A stretch of 64,000 nt of DNA from Ochrobactrum sp. BTU1. Its GTDB lineage: Bacteria; Pseudomonadota; Alphaproteobacteria; Rhizobiales; Rhizobiaceae. This document shows positions 46,393 to 55,767 of the stretch, in pieces. Position 1 is the stretch's first letter; each line of letters opens with the position of its first letter. Below the pieces are notes generated by a model. It saw only the letters and a program-made list of their open reading frames with translations. It searched no databases and was not told where the DNA came from. The stretch is taken from positions 939,304 to 1,003,303 of the forward strand of contig CP076356.1 in the NCBI GenBank assembly GCA_018798825.1. Reading direction: 5' to 3'. The translations under genes and the position numbers were made by a program.

Positions 46393-47739
46393 ATGTCTAT
46401 GTTCGAAAAACTCCGCGCCATGCAAGCTGCAGGAAAGCCAGTCCGCGTCGGCATTATCGGTGCGGGGAAATTCGGTTCGATGTATCTTTCACAGGTAAAC
46501 CGAACACCGGGCGTGCACCTGGTCGGCGTTTCCGACCTCAATCCGGCAAATGCCCGTCAGTCCCTGCGCCGTGTTGGTTGGAACGACGCGCAATTTTCGG
46601 CTGTCTCATTCGAAGACGCGCATAAAAACCGTTCGACCTTCGTAACGGAAAACGCCGCTGATTTGCTGGCAAGCCCATTCATTGATGTGGTCATTGATGC
46701 AACCGGGCATCCGGCCGCTGGCGTTCGCCATGTTCTTTTGGCATGCGAGCACAAAAAGCACATCGTCATGGTCAATGTGGAAGCCGACGTTCTGGCGGGC
46801 CCCTTATTGGCGAAGAAAGCCGCGGAAGCTGGTATCATCTACTCCATGGCGGCAGGCGACCAGCCCTCATTGATAGCAGAATTGTGCGACTGGGCCCGTT
46901 GCACTGGCTTCGACGTCGTTTGCGCCGGCAAAGGTACAAAATATCTCCCGGTTTATCACAAATCGACACCCGATAGCGTTTGGGGTCATTACGGCTTCAC
47001 ACCAGAACAGGTGGCGGGCGGTGACTTCAATCCAAAAATGTTCAACTCTTTTCTCGACGGCACCAAATCGGCATTGGAAATGGCAGCTGTTGCCAACGGC
47101 TGCGATCTCTTACCGCCCGATGATGGCCTTCTGTTCCCAGCTTGCGGCGCGGATGATTTGCAAAGCGTCCTTCGTCCCGAAGAATATGGCGGCATACTCA
47201 AGCGTCGCGGTACGGTCGAAGTGGTTTCATCCATTGAACGTGATGGTCGACCGGTGTTCCGAGACCTGCGCTGGGGCGTCTATGTCGTTATCGAAGGAGA
47301 AACCCAATATGTCCGTGACTGTTTCAATCAATACGGACTTCTGACAGATTCCACTGGCCGTTTCGCCGCGACCTACAAGCCCTATCACCTTATCGGACTT
47401 GAGCTGGGCATTTCAATCGCATCGATTGCAACGCGACAAGAGCCAACAGGTCGCACCAAAGGCTGGAGTGCTGACGTTGTGGCAGTTGCCAAGCGCAAAC
47501 TCTGTGCTGGCGAGATGCTCGATGGCGAAGGCGGCTATACCGTGTATGGCAAAGTGATCCCGGCCGCCACCTCCTCAAAACTCGATGCAGTTCCAATCGG
47601 CCTAGCCCACGGCATGAAACTCAAACATGACATTGAGGATGGACGCACCATCAGTTGGTCAGATGTTGAATACAACGCGGACGACGTCACTATCGGCTTG
47701 CGTAAAGAAATGGAGCGGGAATTTTTAACCGCCAGCTGA
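46393..47739 (+). CDS. NAD(P)-binding oxidoreductase with C-terminal SAF domain
   Basis: The 448-residue protein has a Rossmann start (PVRVGIIGAGKFGSMYLSQV), a central DATGHPAAGVRHVLLACEHKKHIVMVNVEADVLAGPLLA block as in homoserine-dehydrogenase-like proteins and a C-terminal SAF-type domain (AKRKLCAGEMLDGEGGYTVYGKV...LPIGLAHGMKL-like, ISWSDVEY). Proteins of this architecture occur in sugar-acid and polyol gene clusters. The reaction is not known to me. It is the first gene of the operon, with GGGAGCAG before the start. Confidence 0.7.
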   Translation: MSMFEKLRAMQAAGKPVRVGIIGAGKFGSMYLSQVNRTPGVHLVGVSDLNPANARQSLRRVGWNDAQFSAVSFEDAHKNRSTFVTENAADLLASPFIDVVIDATGHPAAGVRHVLLACEHKKHIVMVNVEADVLAGPLLAKKAAEAGIIYSMAAGDQPSLIAELCDWARCTGFDVVCAGKGTKYLPVYHKSTPDSVWGHYGFTPEQVAGGDFNPKMFNSFLDGTKSALEMAAVANGCDLLPPDDGLLFPACGADDLQSVLRPEEYGGILKRRGTVEVVSSIERDGRPVFRDLRWGVYVVIEGETQYVRDCFNQYGLLTDSTGRFAATYKPYHLIGLELGISIASIATRQEPTGRTKGWSADVVAVAKRKLCAGEMLDGEGGYTVYGKVIPAATSSKLDAVPIGLAHGMKLKHDIEDGRTISWSDVEYNADDVTIGLRKEMEREFLTAS

Positions 47740-47791
47740 CGCCCAGTTGATCCAGCAATCAGCCGTAAAAATCTAATAGAAAGAGGGCGAT

Positions 47792-48436
47792 ATGGCCAAT
47801 AAAGATACCGCTACAGCTCATGGGCAAAGCCTCGGTGTGAAACTTGAAAACGGTACGCGTGTAACCCACGGCACTGGCGCGAATGTTAAGGTTCCGCTGG
47901 CGGGTTTCCCGGTCACCATGCACGAGCTTTACACGGGGTATAATGAAGACGCGAAGCTCTCATTTGCGGGTCAGTTCGGTTTTATAGAATTTCATACTGA
48001 CTGCCGTTTGCCGCGTCATGTGCACATGATCCGCAACGTGGAAACGGGCATGCTGGAAATGTTGCCTGAGCGCATTCTGGTGCTCAACGGCGTCGCGGTA
48101 ACCGAACTTTGCGGTGAGTATTTCGTCGTTGCTCCCGGAACCCTCGTCGATATTCCCTCCGGCGTCCCTCACACCTGGAATGCATGCCCGGCAGGGATAA
48201 AACTACCTGATGGTACCGTCTCAGACGGCCACTTTACAATGGTTTATAACTATTCCGACGAGACTAGCTTCTTTCCGACCGAGCAGACCGCGCTCCTGAC
48301 GCATGCCGACGAATACAGAGCTTACGAGGGGGAGCTTGAGGATATTCGTTTTCCTGTGATGTCGACTGAGGAGATTGCAAGCAAAGCCCGCTTGGTCTGG
48401 AACACAGAACTACAGCAGGGATTGGAACTGGCCTGA
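47792..48436 (+). CDS. cupin-fold protein
   Basis: The 214-residue protein has a cupin core: FIEFHTDCRLPRHVHMIRN with His ligands, a Glu in the first motif region, and VAPGTLVDIPSGVPHTWNACP for the second motif. Single-domain cupins of this size act as isomerases, epimerases or dioxygenases on small acids. It lies 52 bases downstream of the SAF oxidoreductase, with GAGGG before ATG. The specific activity is unknown. Confidence 0.65.
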   Translation: MANKDTATAHGQSLGVKLENGTRVTHGTGANVKVPLAGFPVTMHELYTGYNEDAKLSFAGQFGFIEFHTDCRLPRHVHMIRNVETGMLEMLPERILVLNGVAVTELCGEYFVVAPGTLVDIPSGVPHTWNACPAGIKLPDGTVSDGHFTMVYNYSDETSFFPTEQTALLTHADEYRAYEGELEDIRFPVMSTEEIASKARLVWNTELQQGLELA

Positions 48437-48485
48437 CCGACATCTGCTGCGGGGTTAAAGAAACCTCAGCAGCATTTGCCCAATG

Positions 48486-48515
48486 GCGCTATGCGTTCGT
48501 ATGAACGCGTAGCGC
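48486..48515 (+). promoter_or_regulatory. intercistronic stem-loop between cupin and kdgT-like genes
   Basis: GCGCTATGCGTTC and GAACGCGTAGCGC pair over 13 positions (one G-U) around a 4-base loop. A weaker stem CTGCTG...CAGCAG precedes it at about 48444-48473. No U-run follows. It may set different expression of enzyme and permease genes or partly terminate the transcript. Confidence 0.55.
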
Positions 48516-48574
48516 GAATGGGTATTCGGGGCAGGTTGAGCCATTTGACGATGAATTCACTTTGGGAGGATTGA

Positions 48575-49657
48575 ATGAATTCGATAAAAAAAGAGGACCG
48601 CGGCATTATTGCTTCGGTCTTCCGCACACTTGGTAAAATTCCTGGTTCAATGATGATTGTGCCGCTGTTCATGGGTGCAACAATCAATACGTTTTGGCCC
48701 GAACTTTTAGACGTTGGCAGCTTTACCACTGCACTCTTCCGGGACGGGACAGGCACTTTACTCGGCTTGTTCTTCTTCTGCATGGGGGCACAAATTGATT
48801 TTAGGCAAACGTCTGCGACCGTGCAAAAGGGAGTGGCAATCCTTTTAGGCAAGGCCTTCATCGGCGGAAGTATCGGCCTGCTTGTTGCATTCTACATGCC
48901 AGATGGCACGCTTTGGGGATTGACGCCGCTTGCCATTATTGCCGGCATGACGAACTCCAATTCCGCGCTATACGTGGCGCTCACCAAGCAATTCGGCAAT
49001 GCGTCCGACCGCGGCGCGGTGTCGGTGATTTCGCTTAATGATGGGCCCTTTATCACGCTGTTGATCCTCGGGACCGCAGGGCTCGCCGCCTTCCCTCTTA
49101 CGATGCTTGTAGGTTGCCTCTTGCCACTCATCATCGGTTTTATCGTTGGTAATAATTCGCCAAAAGCGCGCGAATTCCTTGCTCCAGGCGAAATGTTGCT
49201 GATCCCATTCCTTGGTTTCGTTGTCGGACGCGGCATTGATTTCTCAATGCTGCTGCAGGCAGGCATGCAGGGAATTATTCTTGGTATCGGTACAGTCATA
49301 GCTTCGGGCTTGTTCGCCATGCTGTTCCTTCATGTCATGCACATCGTGACGCGCCGTCCTAAAGCGACCCGCAACCTGATCTCGGGTGCCGCTGAATCGA
49401 CGGTCGCCGGTAATGCCGTTGCCACGCCTGCAGCAGTCGCGCTGCTTGACCCAAGTTACAAAGCGATTGAGGCGATCTCCACATCACAAGTTGCCGCCGC
49501 AACCATCACCACAGCACTTCTCGTTCCATTTCTTGTTGTGTTTGTGGCTCGTTGGCAGCAATCCCGAGGCATTTCGCCTGCCGCAGAGGAGCGCTGGATC
49601 GACACTGGCAGCGCTGAAGAAGCACCGCTTTCAAAAAGTCAGCACCAGGCAGCCTAG
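48575..49657 (+). CDS. kdgT: 2-keto-3-deoxygluconate permease-like transporter
   Basis: The 360-residue membrane protein has about ten hydrophobic segments and KdgT-family features: IPGSMMIVPLFMGATINTFWPE at the start, FRDGTGTLLGLFFFCMGAQI, TPLAIIAGMTNSNSALYVAL and SGAAESTVAGNAVATPAAVA near the end. KdgT imports 2-keto-3-deoxygluconate with protons in enterobacteria. Here it probably imports the unknown acid sugar of the operon. GGGAGG lies before the start. Confidence 0.85.
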   Translation: MNSIKKEDRGIIASVFRTLGKIPGSMMIVPLFMGATINTFWPELLDVGSFTTALFRDGTGTLLGLFFFCMGAQIDFRQTSATVQKGVAILLGKAFIGGSIGLLVAFYMPDGTLWGLTPLAIIAGMTNSNSALYVALTKQFGNASDRGAVSVISLNDGPFITLLILGTAGLAAFPLTMLVGCLLPLIIGFIVGNNSPKAREFLAPGEMLLIPFLGFVVGRGIDFSMLLQAGMQGIILGIGTVIASGLFAMLFLHVMHIVTRRPKATRNLISGAAESTVAGNAVATPAAVALLDPSYKAIEAISTSQVAAATITTALLVPFLVVFVARWQQSRGISPAAEERWIDTGSAEEAPLSKSQHQAA

Positions 49658-49747
49658 CGGCAATCGCTGCCACTTGGGGTGCAGCGAAGTGATCCGCCGT
49701 CCGTCATCTTATTTGCAAACAAACTATGACCATCTGAGGAGTAGACC

Positions 49748-51208
49748 ATGACCGTTAACCCGTTCATCGGCCTTGATCGCACGTATCGCAACTATATCGA
49801 TGGCGTGTTCGTTGATGCCACGACCGGCCTGATCGACGTCACCAATCCTTCAACCGGTGCGATCATTGCCCGCGTTCCCGATTCCAGTAAGGCAGATGTC
49901 GACCTTGCGGTGACAGCCGCAAGGAAGGCTCAGGGAGACTGGGAACGGCTAGCAGCTATCGAACGCGCCGGCTATTTGCGCCAGATTTCTGCAAAAGTTC
50001 GCGAGAACCGCGTCGCACTCGCGGACGTCCTTGTAAAGGAACAAGGGAAAGTACAGGGCCTCGCTCAAGTCGAGGTCGATTTCACTGCTGATTATCTCGA
50101 TTACATGGCCGAATGGGCGCGGCGCATTGAAGGTGAAGTTTTAACCTCAGACCGACCGAACGAAACCATGCTTTTGCTGCGTAAGCCGGTGGGCGTAGTT
50201 GCTGGTATCCTGCCTTGGAATTTCCCTTTCTTTCTGATTGCGCGCAAACTCGCCCCCGCACTTGTCACAGGCAACACGATCGTCATTAAGCCAAGTGAAG
50301 AAACTCCCATCAACGCATTTATCTTCGCAGAGCTGGTCGCCCAAACAGATCTCCCAAAAGGCGTTTTCAACCTTATTGGCGGCGTAGGCCGCACAAGCGG
50401 CGAAGCGCTCGCCTCACATCCAGGCGTTGACCTCATCACGTTCACCGGCTCGGTAGGGACAGGTTCGCATATTATGCAATTGGCGGGCAAAAATCTGACC
50501 CGTGTCAATTTGGAGTTGGGTGGCAAAGCACCGGCGATCGTTCTCAAAGATGCTGATCTCGACCTTGCTGCGAAGGCTATCTTTGATTCACGCGTTATCA
50601 ATACAGGCCAGGTCTGCAACTGCGCTGAGCGTGTATATGTCGAGCGAGAGATCCATGACGCACTCGTTGCGAAACTGAAGGTTCTGTTTGAGGGAACTCG
50701 CTATGGTGACCCTTCCGTGGAAAATGATTTGCACATGGGGCCGTTGATAAATCAATCAGGCTTGGACAAGGTCGCCGATGCGGTAGAACTGGCCAAAAAG
50801 CAAGGTGCCATAGTTGTCACTGGAGGCAAAATTGCCGATCAAGTGAAAGGCTTCCATTACGAGCCGACTTTGATAATCGGCGCTTCCGCCGATATGGATA
50901 TCATGCGCCGCGAGATCTTCGGACCTGTTCTGCCGATCCAGAGCGTGGACAGCCTTGATGAAGCTATCGCGTTGGCCAACGATTCGGATTATGGCCTCAC
51001 CTCGTCGATTTACACTCGTGATCTCAACTCGGCCCTTAAAGCTGCACGTGAGCTGAAGTTTGGTGAAACCTACATCAATCGTGAAAACTTTGAAGCCATG
51101 CAGGGTTTCCACGCAGGACGTCGAAAGTCCGGCATTGGCGGCGCCGACGGAAAACACGGTCTTTATGAATTCACCGAGACGCACGTCGTTTATATCAAGG
51201 GCGAGTGA
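49748..51208 (+). CDS. aldA: AldA-like aldehyde dehydrogenase
   Basis: The 486-residue protein is a NAD-dependent aldehyde dehydrogenase: FTGSVGTGSHIM (cofactor loop), NLELGGKAPAIV (general-base Glu) and NTGQVCNCAERVYVE with the catalytic Cys. The GQVCNCAERVYV segment is that of E. coli AldA, which oxidises lactaldehyde and glycolaldehyde. This supports a pathway releasing a short hydroxy-aldehyde. It is followed closely by an FMN hydroxy-acid dehydrogenase gene. Confidence 0.85.
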   Translation: MTVNPFIGLDRTYRNYIDGVFVDATTGLIDVTNPSTGAIIARVPDSSKADVDLAVTAARKAQGDWERLAAIERAGYLRQISAKVRENRVALADVLVKEQGKVQGLAQVEVDFTADYLDYMAEWARRIEGEVLTSDRPNETMLLLRKPVGVVAGILPWNFPFFLIARKLAPALVTGNTIVIKPSEETPINAFIFAELVAQTDLPKGVFNLIGGVGRTSGEALASHPGVDLITFTGSVGTGSHIMQLAGKNLTRVNLELGGKAPAIVLKDADLDLAAKAIFDSRVINTGQVCNCAERVYVEREIHDALVAKLKVLFEGTRYGDPSVENDLHMGPLINQSGLDKVADAVELAKKQGAIVVTGGKIADQVKGFHYEPTLIIGASADMDIMRREIFGPVLPIQSVDSLDEAIALANDSDYGLTSSIYTRDLNSALKAARELKFGETYINRENFEAMQGFHAGRRKSGIGGADGKHGLYEFTETHVVYIKGE

Positions 51209-51325
51209 CCATTCATCTTGGCTCATGACCGGGCGCTGAATAAGCGCTCGGAATATCTTCCCATCTGCGTATCTATGCAGTATTCGCTAAGCTCCGGAGA
51301 CTTGATGGGGGAAAGGAGAAGCGCC

Positions 51326-52471
51326 ATGCGCCTCAATGATTGTCACAATTTCCATGATTTCCGAACGCTTGCGAAGAAGCGTCTGCCCAGTCCGATCTTC
51401 AATTATATTGATGGCGGCGCAGACGACGAAGTTACGTTGCGTCGTAACACCGGTGCATTCGAGAATTGCGACTTGGTTCCCAATATCCTGCGCGGCGTCG
51501 ATGATGTTGACCTCTCGGTGGAAGTCATGGGCATCAAATTGGATCTGCCCGTCTATTTATCGCCCACGGCGTTGCAACGCCTGTTTCACCATCAAGGAGA
51601 GCGGGCGACCGCTGCAGCAGCGGAAAAATTTGGCACGATGTTTGGTTGCTCTTCGCTCGGAACCGTTTCGATGGAGGAACTGGCGCGCAAACACCGCAAC
51701 CCACAGGTTTATCAGTTCTACTTCCATAAAGACCGCGGCCTTAACAGAGCCATGATGCAGAAGGCCAAAGAAAGCGGTATCGAAGTGATGATGCTAACGG
51801 TCGACAGCATCACTGGCGGCAACCGCGAGCGCGATTTGCGTACAGGCTTTTCCATTCCCTTCCGCCTAACACTTGCTGGCATGCTTCAATTCGCAGTCAA
51901 ACCGATGTGGGGATTGAACTATGTCGCCCATGAAAAATTCAGCTTGCCGCAACTTGATGCCCATATTGACATGAAGGGCGACACGCTGACAATCGGACGC
52001 TACTTTACCGAAATGTTGGAGCCCTCCATGAACTGGGACGATGTGGCCAGCATGGTCGAGGAATGGGGTGGAAAATTCTGCCTCAAGGGCGTCATGAGCG
52101 CAACGGACGCTCGAAACGCTGCCTCGATCGGCTGTAATGGCATTGTGCTTTCCAACCATGGTGGACGTCAGCTTGACGGATCACGCACGGGCTTTGACCA
52201 GCTTAGCGAAATCGTTCAGGCAGTCGGTGATCGTCTAGACGTTATGATAGATGGCGGCATCCAGCGTGGCACCCATGTTCTAAAGGCGCTGTCGCTTGGC
52301 GCAAAGGCCGTGGGACTTGGACGGTTCTATCTTTACGCTCTGGCAGCTGCAGGCCAACCAGGTATCGAACGTGCACTCGGCCAGTTGCAGGCGGAGCTTC
52401 TCCGCGACATGCGTTTGATGGGCGCGCGTAAAGTGTCTGATCTCACCCCTGACAATCTCCGGTTCCGCTGA
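51326..52471 (+). CDS. FMN-dependent alpha-hydroxy-acid dehydrogenase (LldD-like)
   Basis: From the ATG at 51326 (AAGGAG upstream) the 381-residue protein shows FNYIDGGADDEVTLRRNTGAFE, YLSPTALQRLFHHQGERATAAAAE, the catalytic SNHGGRQLDGSRTGFDQL and VMIDGGIQRGTHVLKALSLGAKAVGLGR. These mark the lactate dehydrogenase/glycolate oxidase family. With AldA it could oxidise glycolate or lactate made from the aldehyde. The reading frame opens at 51218 but the longer start has no support. Confidence 0.85.
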   Translation: MRLNDCHNFHDFRTLAKKRLPSPIFNYIDGGADDEVTLRRNTGAFENCDLVPNILRGVDDVDLSVEVMGIKLDLPVYLSPTALQRLFHHQGERATAAAAEKFGTMFGCSSLGTVSMEELARKHRNPQVYQFYFHKDRGLNRAMMQKAKESGIEVMMLTVDSITGGNRERDLRTGFSIPFRLTLAGMLQFAVKPMWGLNYVAHEKFSLPQLDAHIDMKGDTLTIGRYFTEMLEPSMNWDDVASMVEEWGGKFCLKGVMSATDARNAASIGCNGIVLSNHGGRQLDGSRTGFDQLSEIVQAVGDRLDVMIDGGIQRGTHVLKALSLGAKAVGLGRFYLYALAAAGQPGIERALGQLQAELLRDMRLMGARKVSDLTPDNLRFR

Positions 52472-52524
52472 CTGTCTTCGCATTTCCCGGCTAACGTATC
52501 CATCACCGAACACTTGGAGTACAA

Positions 52525-53286
52525 ATGCAATTTTCCGCCAATCTAGGCTTCTTGTGGAGCGATCTGCCACTTACCGAGGCGATCCGCCGAGCAAAAAAAG
52601 CTGGATTTGATGCCGTGGAATGCCATTGGCCCTACGACACGCCTTCCAGCGAAGTGGCCGCAGCTCTTGTCGAAACAGGCCTTGTGATGCTCGGCCTCAA
52701 TACCCGGCGTGGCGGTGAAGGCGAGAACGGGTTACTTGCCGTGCCTGGTCGTGAGCAAGAAGCACGTTTAGCGATTGATGAGGCGATTGACTACGCGGTT
52801 GCGACAGGCACCCAAGCGGTTCATGCCATGGCTGGAATAGCAAGTGGTCGCATTGCTCACACGACCTACCTCGAAAATCTCAGCTACGCCTGTTCCAAAG
52901 CAAAAAAACATAGCATTACGATCTTGATCGAGCCGCTCAATCCTTACGATGCACCGGGCTATTTCTTAAATACAGCGGCCCAGGCGGAGTCGATCATACG
53001 TGAACTCGGCCAACCAGAGCTACGCCTAATGTTTGACGTTTATCACCATCAAATCACAGCTGGTGATATCTGTCGAAGCTTCGATGCCTTGTTACCGATT
53101 ATTGGCCATGTCCAGATCGCATCCGTGCCGATGAGAGCCCGTCCTGATTTGGGCGAAGTCGATTATCGTTTTGTATTGTCGCATTTGAAAGCACGTGGCT
53201 GGTCCCGGCCAGTGGGTGCGGAATATCGTGCCAATGGCCCAACGGAAGACTCGCTCGGCTGGCTATCAGATTTCCGGACCCTCTAG
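52525..53286 (+). CDS. hyi: hydroxypyruvate isomerase-like TIM-barrel protein
   Basis: The 253-residue protein has the Hyi pattern: MQFSANLGFLWSDLPLTEAIRRAKKAGFDAVECHWPYDTP at the start, ILIEPLNPYDAPGYFLNTAAQA with the metal-binding Glu, and LRLMFDVYHHQITAGDI. Hyi interconverts hydroxypyruvate and tartronate semialdehyde; relatives in this superfamily also decarboxylate branched 3-oxo acids. It is the last gene of the operon. Confidence 0.78.
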   Translation: MQFSANLGFLWSDLPLTEAIRRAKKAGFDAVECHWPYDTPSSEVAAALVETGLVMLGLNTRRGGEGENGLLAVPGREQEARLAIDEAIDYAVATGTQAVHAMAGIASGRIAHTTYLENLSYACSKAKKHSITILIEPLNPYDAPGYFLNTAAQAESIIRELGQPELRLMFDVYHHQITAGDICRSFDALLPIIGHVQIASVPMRARPDLGEVDYRFVLSHLKARGWSRPVGAEYRANGPTEDSLGWLSDFRTL

Positions 53287-53699
53287 CTCGACTATGAATT
53301 TATCCACGCACCGCAGATCTACAATAGCTTGGCAAATGTATCTCAGGAGCGATGATACCACGATTGCTGCAACCCACCCATAGCAACCAGACAGTGAGAA
53401 CTTTTCCTATGTGACCAATTGCTTGTTGGAAGGCGCTGACAAAGGCCAACTCTGAGAAGGTACTTCATAAGGAAATTTCTCAGCCGTGCTTCGACCAGAA
53501 AACTGCGCTTCTGCATGGCAAGCGACCACCCAAGAAAGCACATCTGAAAAGACAAATGTGTCACCATTGCCCACTGAAAATGCCACTTCAAAGCAGTGAT
53601 AAAAGGGCAATAGGTTCCGGTGCCGCCCGCTATCGAGGTTCAAATGCTTTCAGTCGTGGGAAAGAGAATAGCTTTATACCCACACCTTGGGGACTAACT
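53287..53699. other. 413-base intergenic region, nothing recognised
   Basis: Short frames only, with no family features. No clear terminator stem with a U-run was found after the hyi-like gene. Confidence 0.4.
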
Positions 53700-54224
53700 T
53701 CAATGGCGGCCGAAAGAATTTTGCTTAAAGTCGACTTCCCCATTATACCCGTAGCGTGCCGATATCCGCTGGAAATCTTCTTTTGAGAATCCAGACCAGG
53801 AATAGTTCCGGACATTTTTTCCCGTTTTTCGGTCCTGGACATAAAATGAAAGGCCTGCGGACTTTTCGGGGAAATTGACGACCTTATGAAGGGCGGGAAC
53901 CCACTTATAGCGCGTTAAAGGAAAATCCTTGCTTCCGCCCAAAAGTGTACGCACACGAAATCCAGTATCGTAAAACTGATACTGCAGAACGAAGAAATAA
54001 TCTCTACGCACGAGCAAAAAAACGATGAGCCCCAGCACAATTGTCGATAAATAAAACAGCGGTGATGAAACATTCCTATCGATCGTAAATCGGTAGGCGT
54101 AGTTGAAAACGAGTGATAACAATCCGACTGCAATGACAATCTGTCCGAGCTGGGTGGCAATCCACTTGACCGGGTGCGTAACAGAAATCTTCTCAACGCC
54201 ACCTTTGATTGAACCCGGCATCAT
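53700..54224 (-). CDS. hypothetical membrane protein with C-terminal soluble domain
   Basis: From the ATG at 54224 (AAGGGAAG upstream) the 174-residue protein has two hydrophobic helices (LGQIVIAVGLLSLVFNYAYRF and PLFYLSTIVLGLIVFLLV) followed by a domain starting YQFYDTGFRVRTLLGG that resembles a small PH-like membrane-proximal domain. It ends VDFKQNSFGRH. I recognise no family. It is AT-rich and isolated, like the small genes at the left edge, and could be an immunity-type or accessory gene. Confidence 0.5.
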   Translation of the reverse strand: MMPGSIKGGVEKISVTHPVKWIATQLGQIVIAVGLLSLVFNYAYRFTIDRNVSSPLFYLSTIVLGLIVFLLVRRDYFFVLQYQFYDTGFRVRTLLGGSKDFPLTRYKWVPALHKVVNFPEKSAGLSFYVQDRKTGKNVRNYSWSGFSKEDFQRISARYGYNGEVDFKQNSFGRH

Positions 54225-54485
54225 CAAGCTTCCCTTTGATTTTATTTGGAATATGCCATCCTTCAAGCAGTCCATCGCATAGAATTAACATGCGAGTTTC
54301 TCTTCTCCGGTAACAGAAGCAACTATTCTTCACAATACATATTGTTTGTATCAGTTGGTTTTCATCAGCTTCAGACGTCTCGGATTAAGGTCTCCGATTT
54401 GCCGTGAGACAAAACGAGAATTAATTTGGGACATTTCCGTCTTGAGCACAGCTCCTTCCCCAGGTTATTAAGAAGGTGCGGGGGC

Positions 54486-54543
54486 CGGCGATGAAGTCGG
54501 CGTCTGAAAAGATGCCACCGGTCAATAACCGGCTTCATCGCCG
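54486..54543. repeat. long palindromic element (REP-like or structured RNA)
   Basis: CGGCGATGAAG (54486-54496) pairs with CTTCATCGCCG (54533-54543) over 11 bases, and an inner ACCGG-TCAATAA-CCGG hairpin sits near its right arm. No gene lies immediately on either side, so it is unlikely to be a simple terminator. It could be an interspersed palindromic repeat of the replicon family or part of a small RNA. Confidence 0.45.
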
Positions 54544-54650
54544 CCAATTTATCTAGTCTTTCATGACCGAAATTTACTTTCTTCTATAATCCAAATTCTA
54601 TTAGTTTGATATTCGTATTAACAAGCACTTTTTCAACTTCTTTATACCTT

Positions 54651-54690
54651 GCGTGTCGGGCGGCCACACAGGTAGTGGCTGCCCGAAACG
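54651..54690. other. GC-rich stem-loop in AT-rich DNA
   Basis: CGGGCGGCCAC (54657-54667) and GTGGCTGCCCG (54675-54685) pair over 11 positions (one G-U) around ACAGGTA, with outer GCGT/ACGC pairs. It follows an AT-rich stretch that could hold a promoter on the plus strand. It may be a terminator hairpin of an unseen small RNA. Confidence 0.35.
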
Positions 54691-55086
54691 CGCGAAGATG
54701 CTTCCAGATTATTTATGGGTCAAACGAATACTAGGTGTTGTTCGACATACTTCTTACGAGCCTGATAGAGGGTCCACGGCTCCATTCGCTGAAGTTTGAA
54801 GCCATGGCACTACGCTGTGCTCGGAAAAATAGCCGGGTACACTGATTACAAGGTGCAACGTGCAACCTGCCAAGTCTGGGAAACATATGCTTGCAAGCAT
54901 TGAAAACATAGCACTCTATCTGTTTCATGCTGCCGAATTAACATCCCACAACTTAGTGGGCCTAAAGTGCCCTTGTTGATTGGCCGAAGCGGACCACCGG
55001 CGAAACAAGGTGGTTAAGTGTTCCCGATAGAGACTTCATTTGGGCGATTTGCGGAAGTCGAACTTTGCTCGACAGCTTGCCTATCT

Positions 55087-55668
55087 TCACGGTAGCGATG
55101 GTTTAAGAGCGCGAAGTAACGCAAGAAGCGCGGCTTTTAATTCAGCGACATCATCTTGTTGTGCACGTAATGCAATCTCGTTCATTGCACCATTGAGCAA
55201 GACCGACAGTCCCATGGAACTGCTCGAGAAGCAGATCGCGCCTTCATTAATCGCCTCCTCAACGCCAATTCTCAGCAGATCAAAGGAAAGTTCGCGATCA
55301 AGCGATTCCCACCGCTCGCGCCCTAGGACCCCGGGCGCATCAACGACGAGGATACTGCGATTTTGTGGCTGGGCCATGAAGTCGATCCACGCAATTGCCC
55401 CTTGCTCCAAAGACTCGAATGCGTTGCCTGAATCCTTGGTTGCCTCCTGGATGCCCTCTGCTGCCTCGGCAGCGAGCACCCGGCAAACAGCTTCGAACAA
55501 GTCGGCCTTGTCGCGATAATGATGGTAAAGCGCGCCACGTGTTACACCGGCTTCGGCAATGATTGCATCGGTGCTGGTCTGAGCATAGCCGTTGTGTGCG
55601 AATAATGTCCGAGCCGCTGCAACCAACCGCCCTTTGGTTTGGATTGTACGAAGCTCGTTCCTTGTCAT
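55087..55668 (-). CDS. TetR-family transcriptional regulator
   Basis: The 193-residue protein has a TetR HTH (LVAAARTLFAHNGYAQTSTDAIIAEAGVTRGALYHHYRDKADLFEAV) and a helical ligand domain. It is divergent from a VOC-protein gene 99 bases away, the usual layout for a regulator and its target. It probably represses that gene in the absence of a ligand. Confidence 0.9.
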   Translation of the reverse strand: MTRNELRTIQTKGRLVAAARTLFAHNGYAQTSTDAIIAEAGVTRGALYHHYRDKADLFEAVCRVLAAEAAEGIQEATKDSGNAFESLEQGAIAWIDFMAQPQNRSILVVDAPGVLGRERWESLDRELSFDLLRIGVEEAINEGAICFSSSSMGLSVLLNGAMNEIALRAQQDDVAELKAALLALLRALKPSLP

Positions 55669-55767
55669 AACCCTAACCTTCAGCTGTATTGACAGTTGGA
55701 CAGATTATTTCTACTGTGCGTAAAACATACCGATAGTCTGTTTGTTTAATTATTGCAAGGAGCTGTT

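Larger units (their letters stand above)
54225..55086. other. 862-base region without a convincing gene, with two structured elements
   Basis: No protein is supported. Two strong hairpins (54486-54543 and 54651-54690) lie here, listed separately. The surrounding DNA is AT-rich. Confidence 0.45.
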
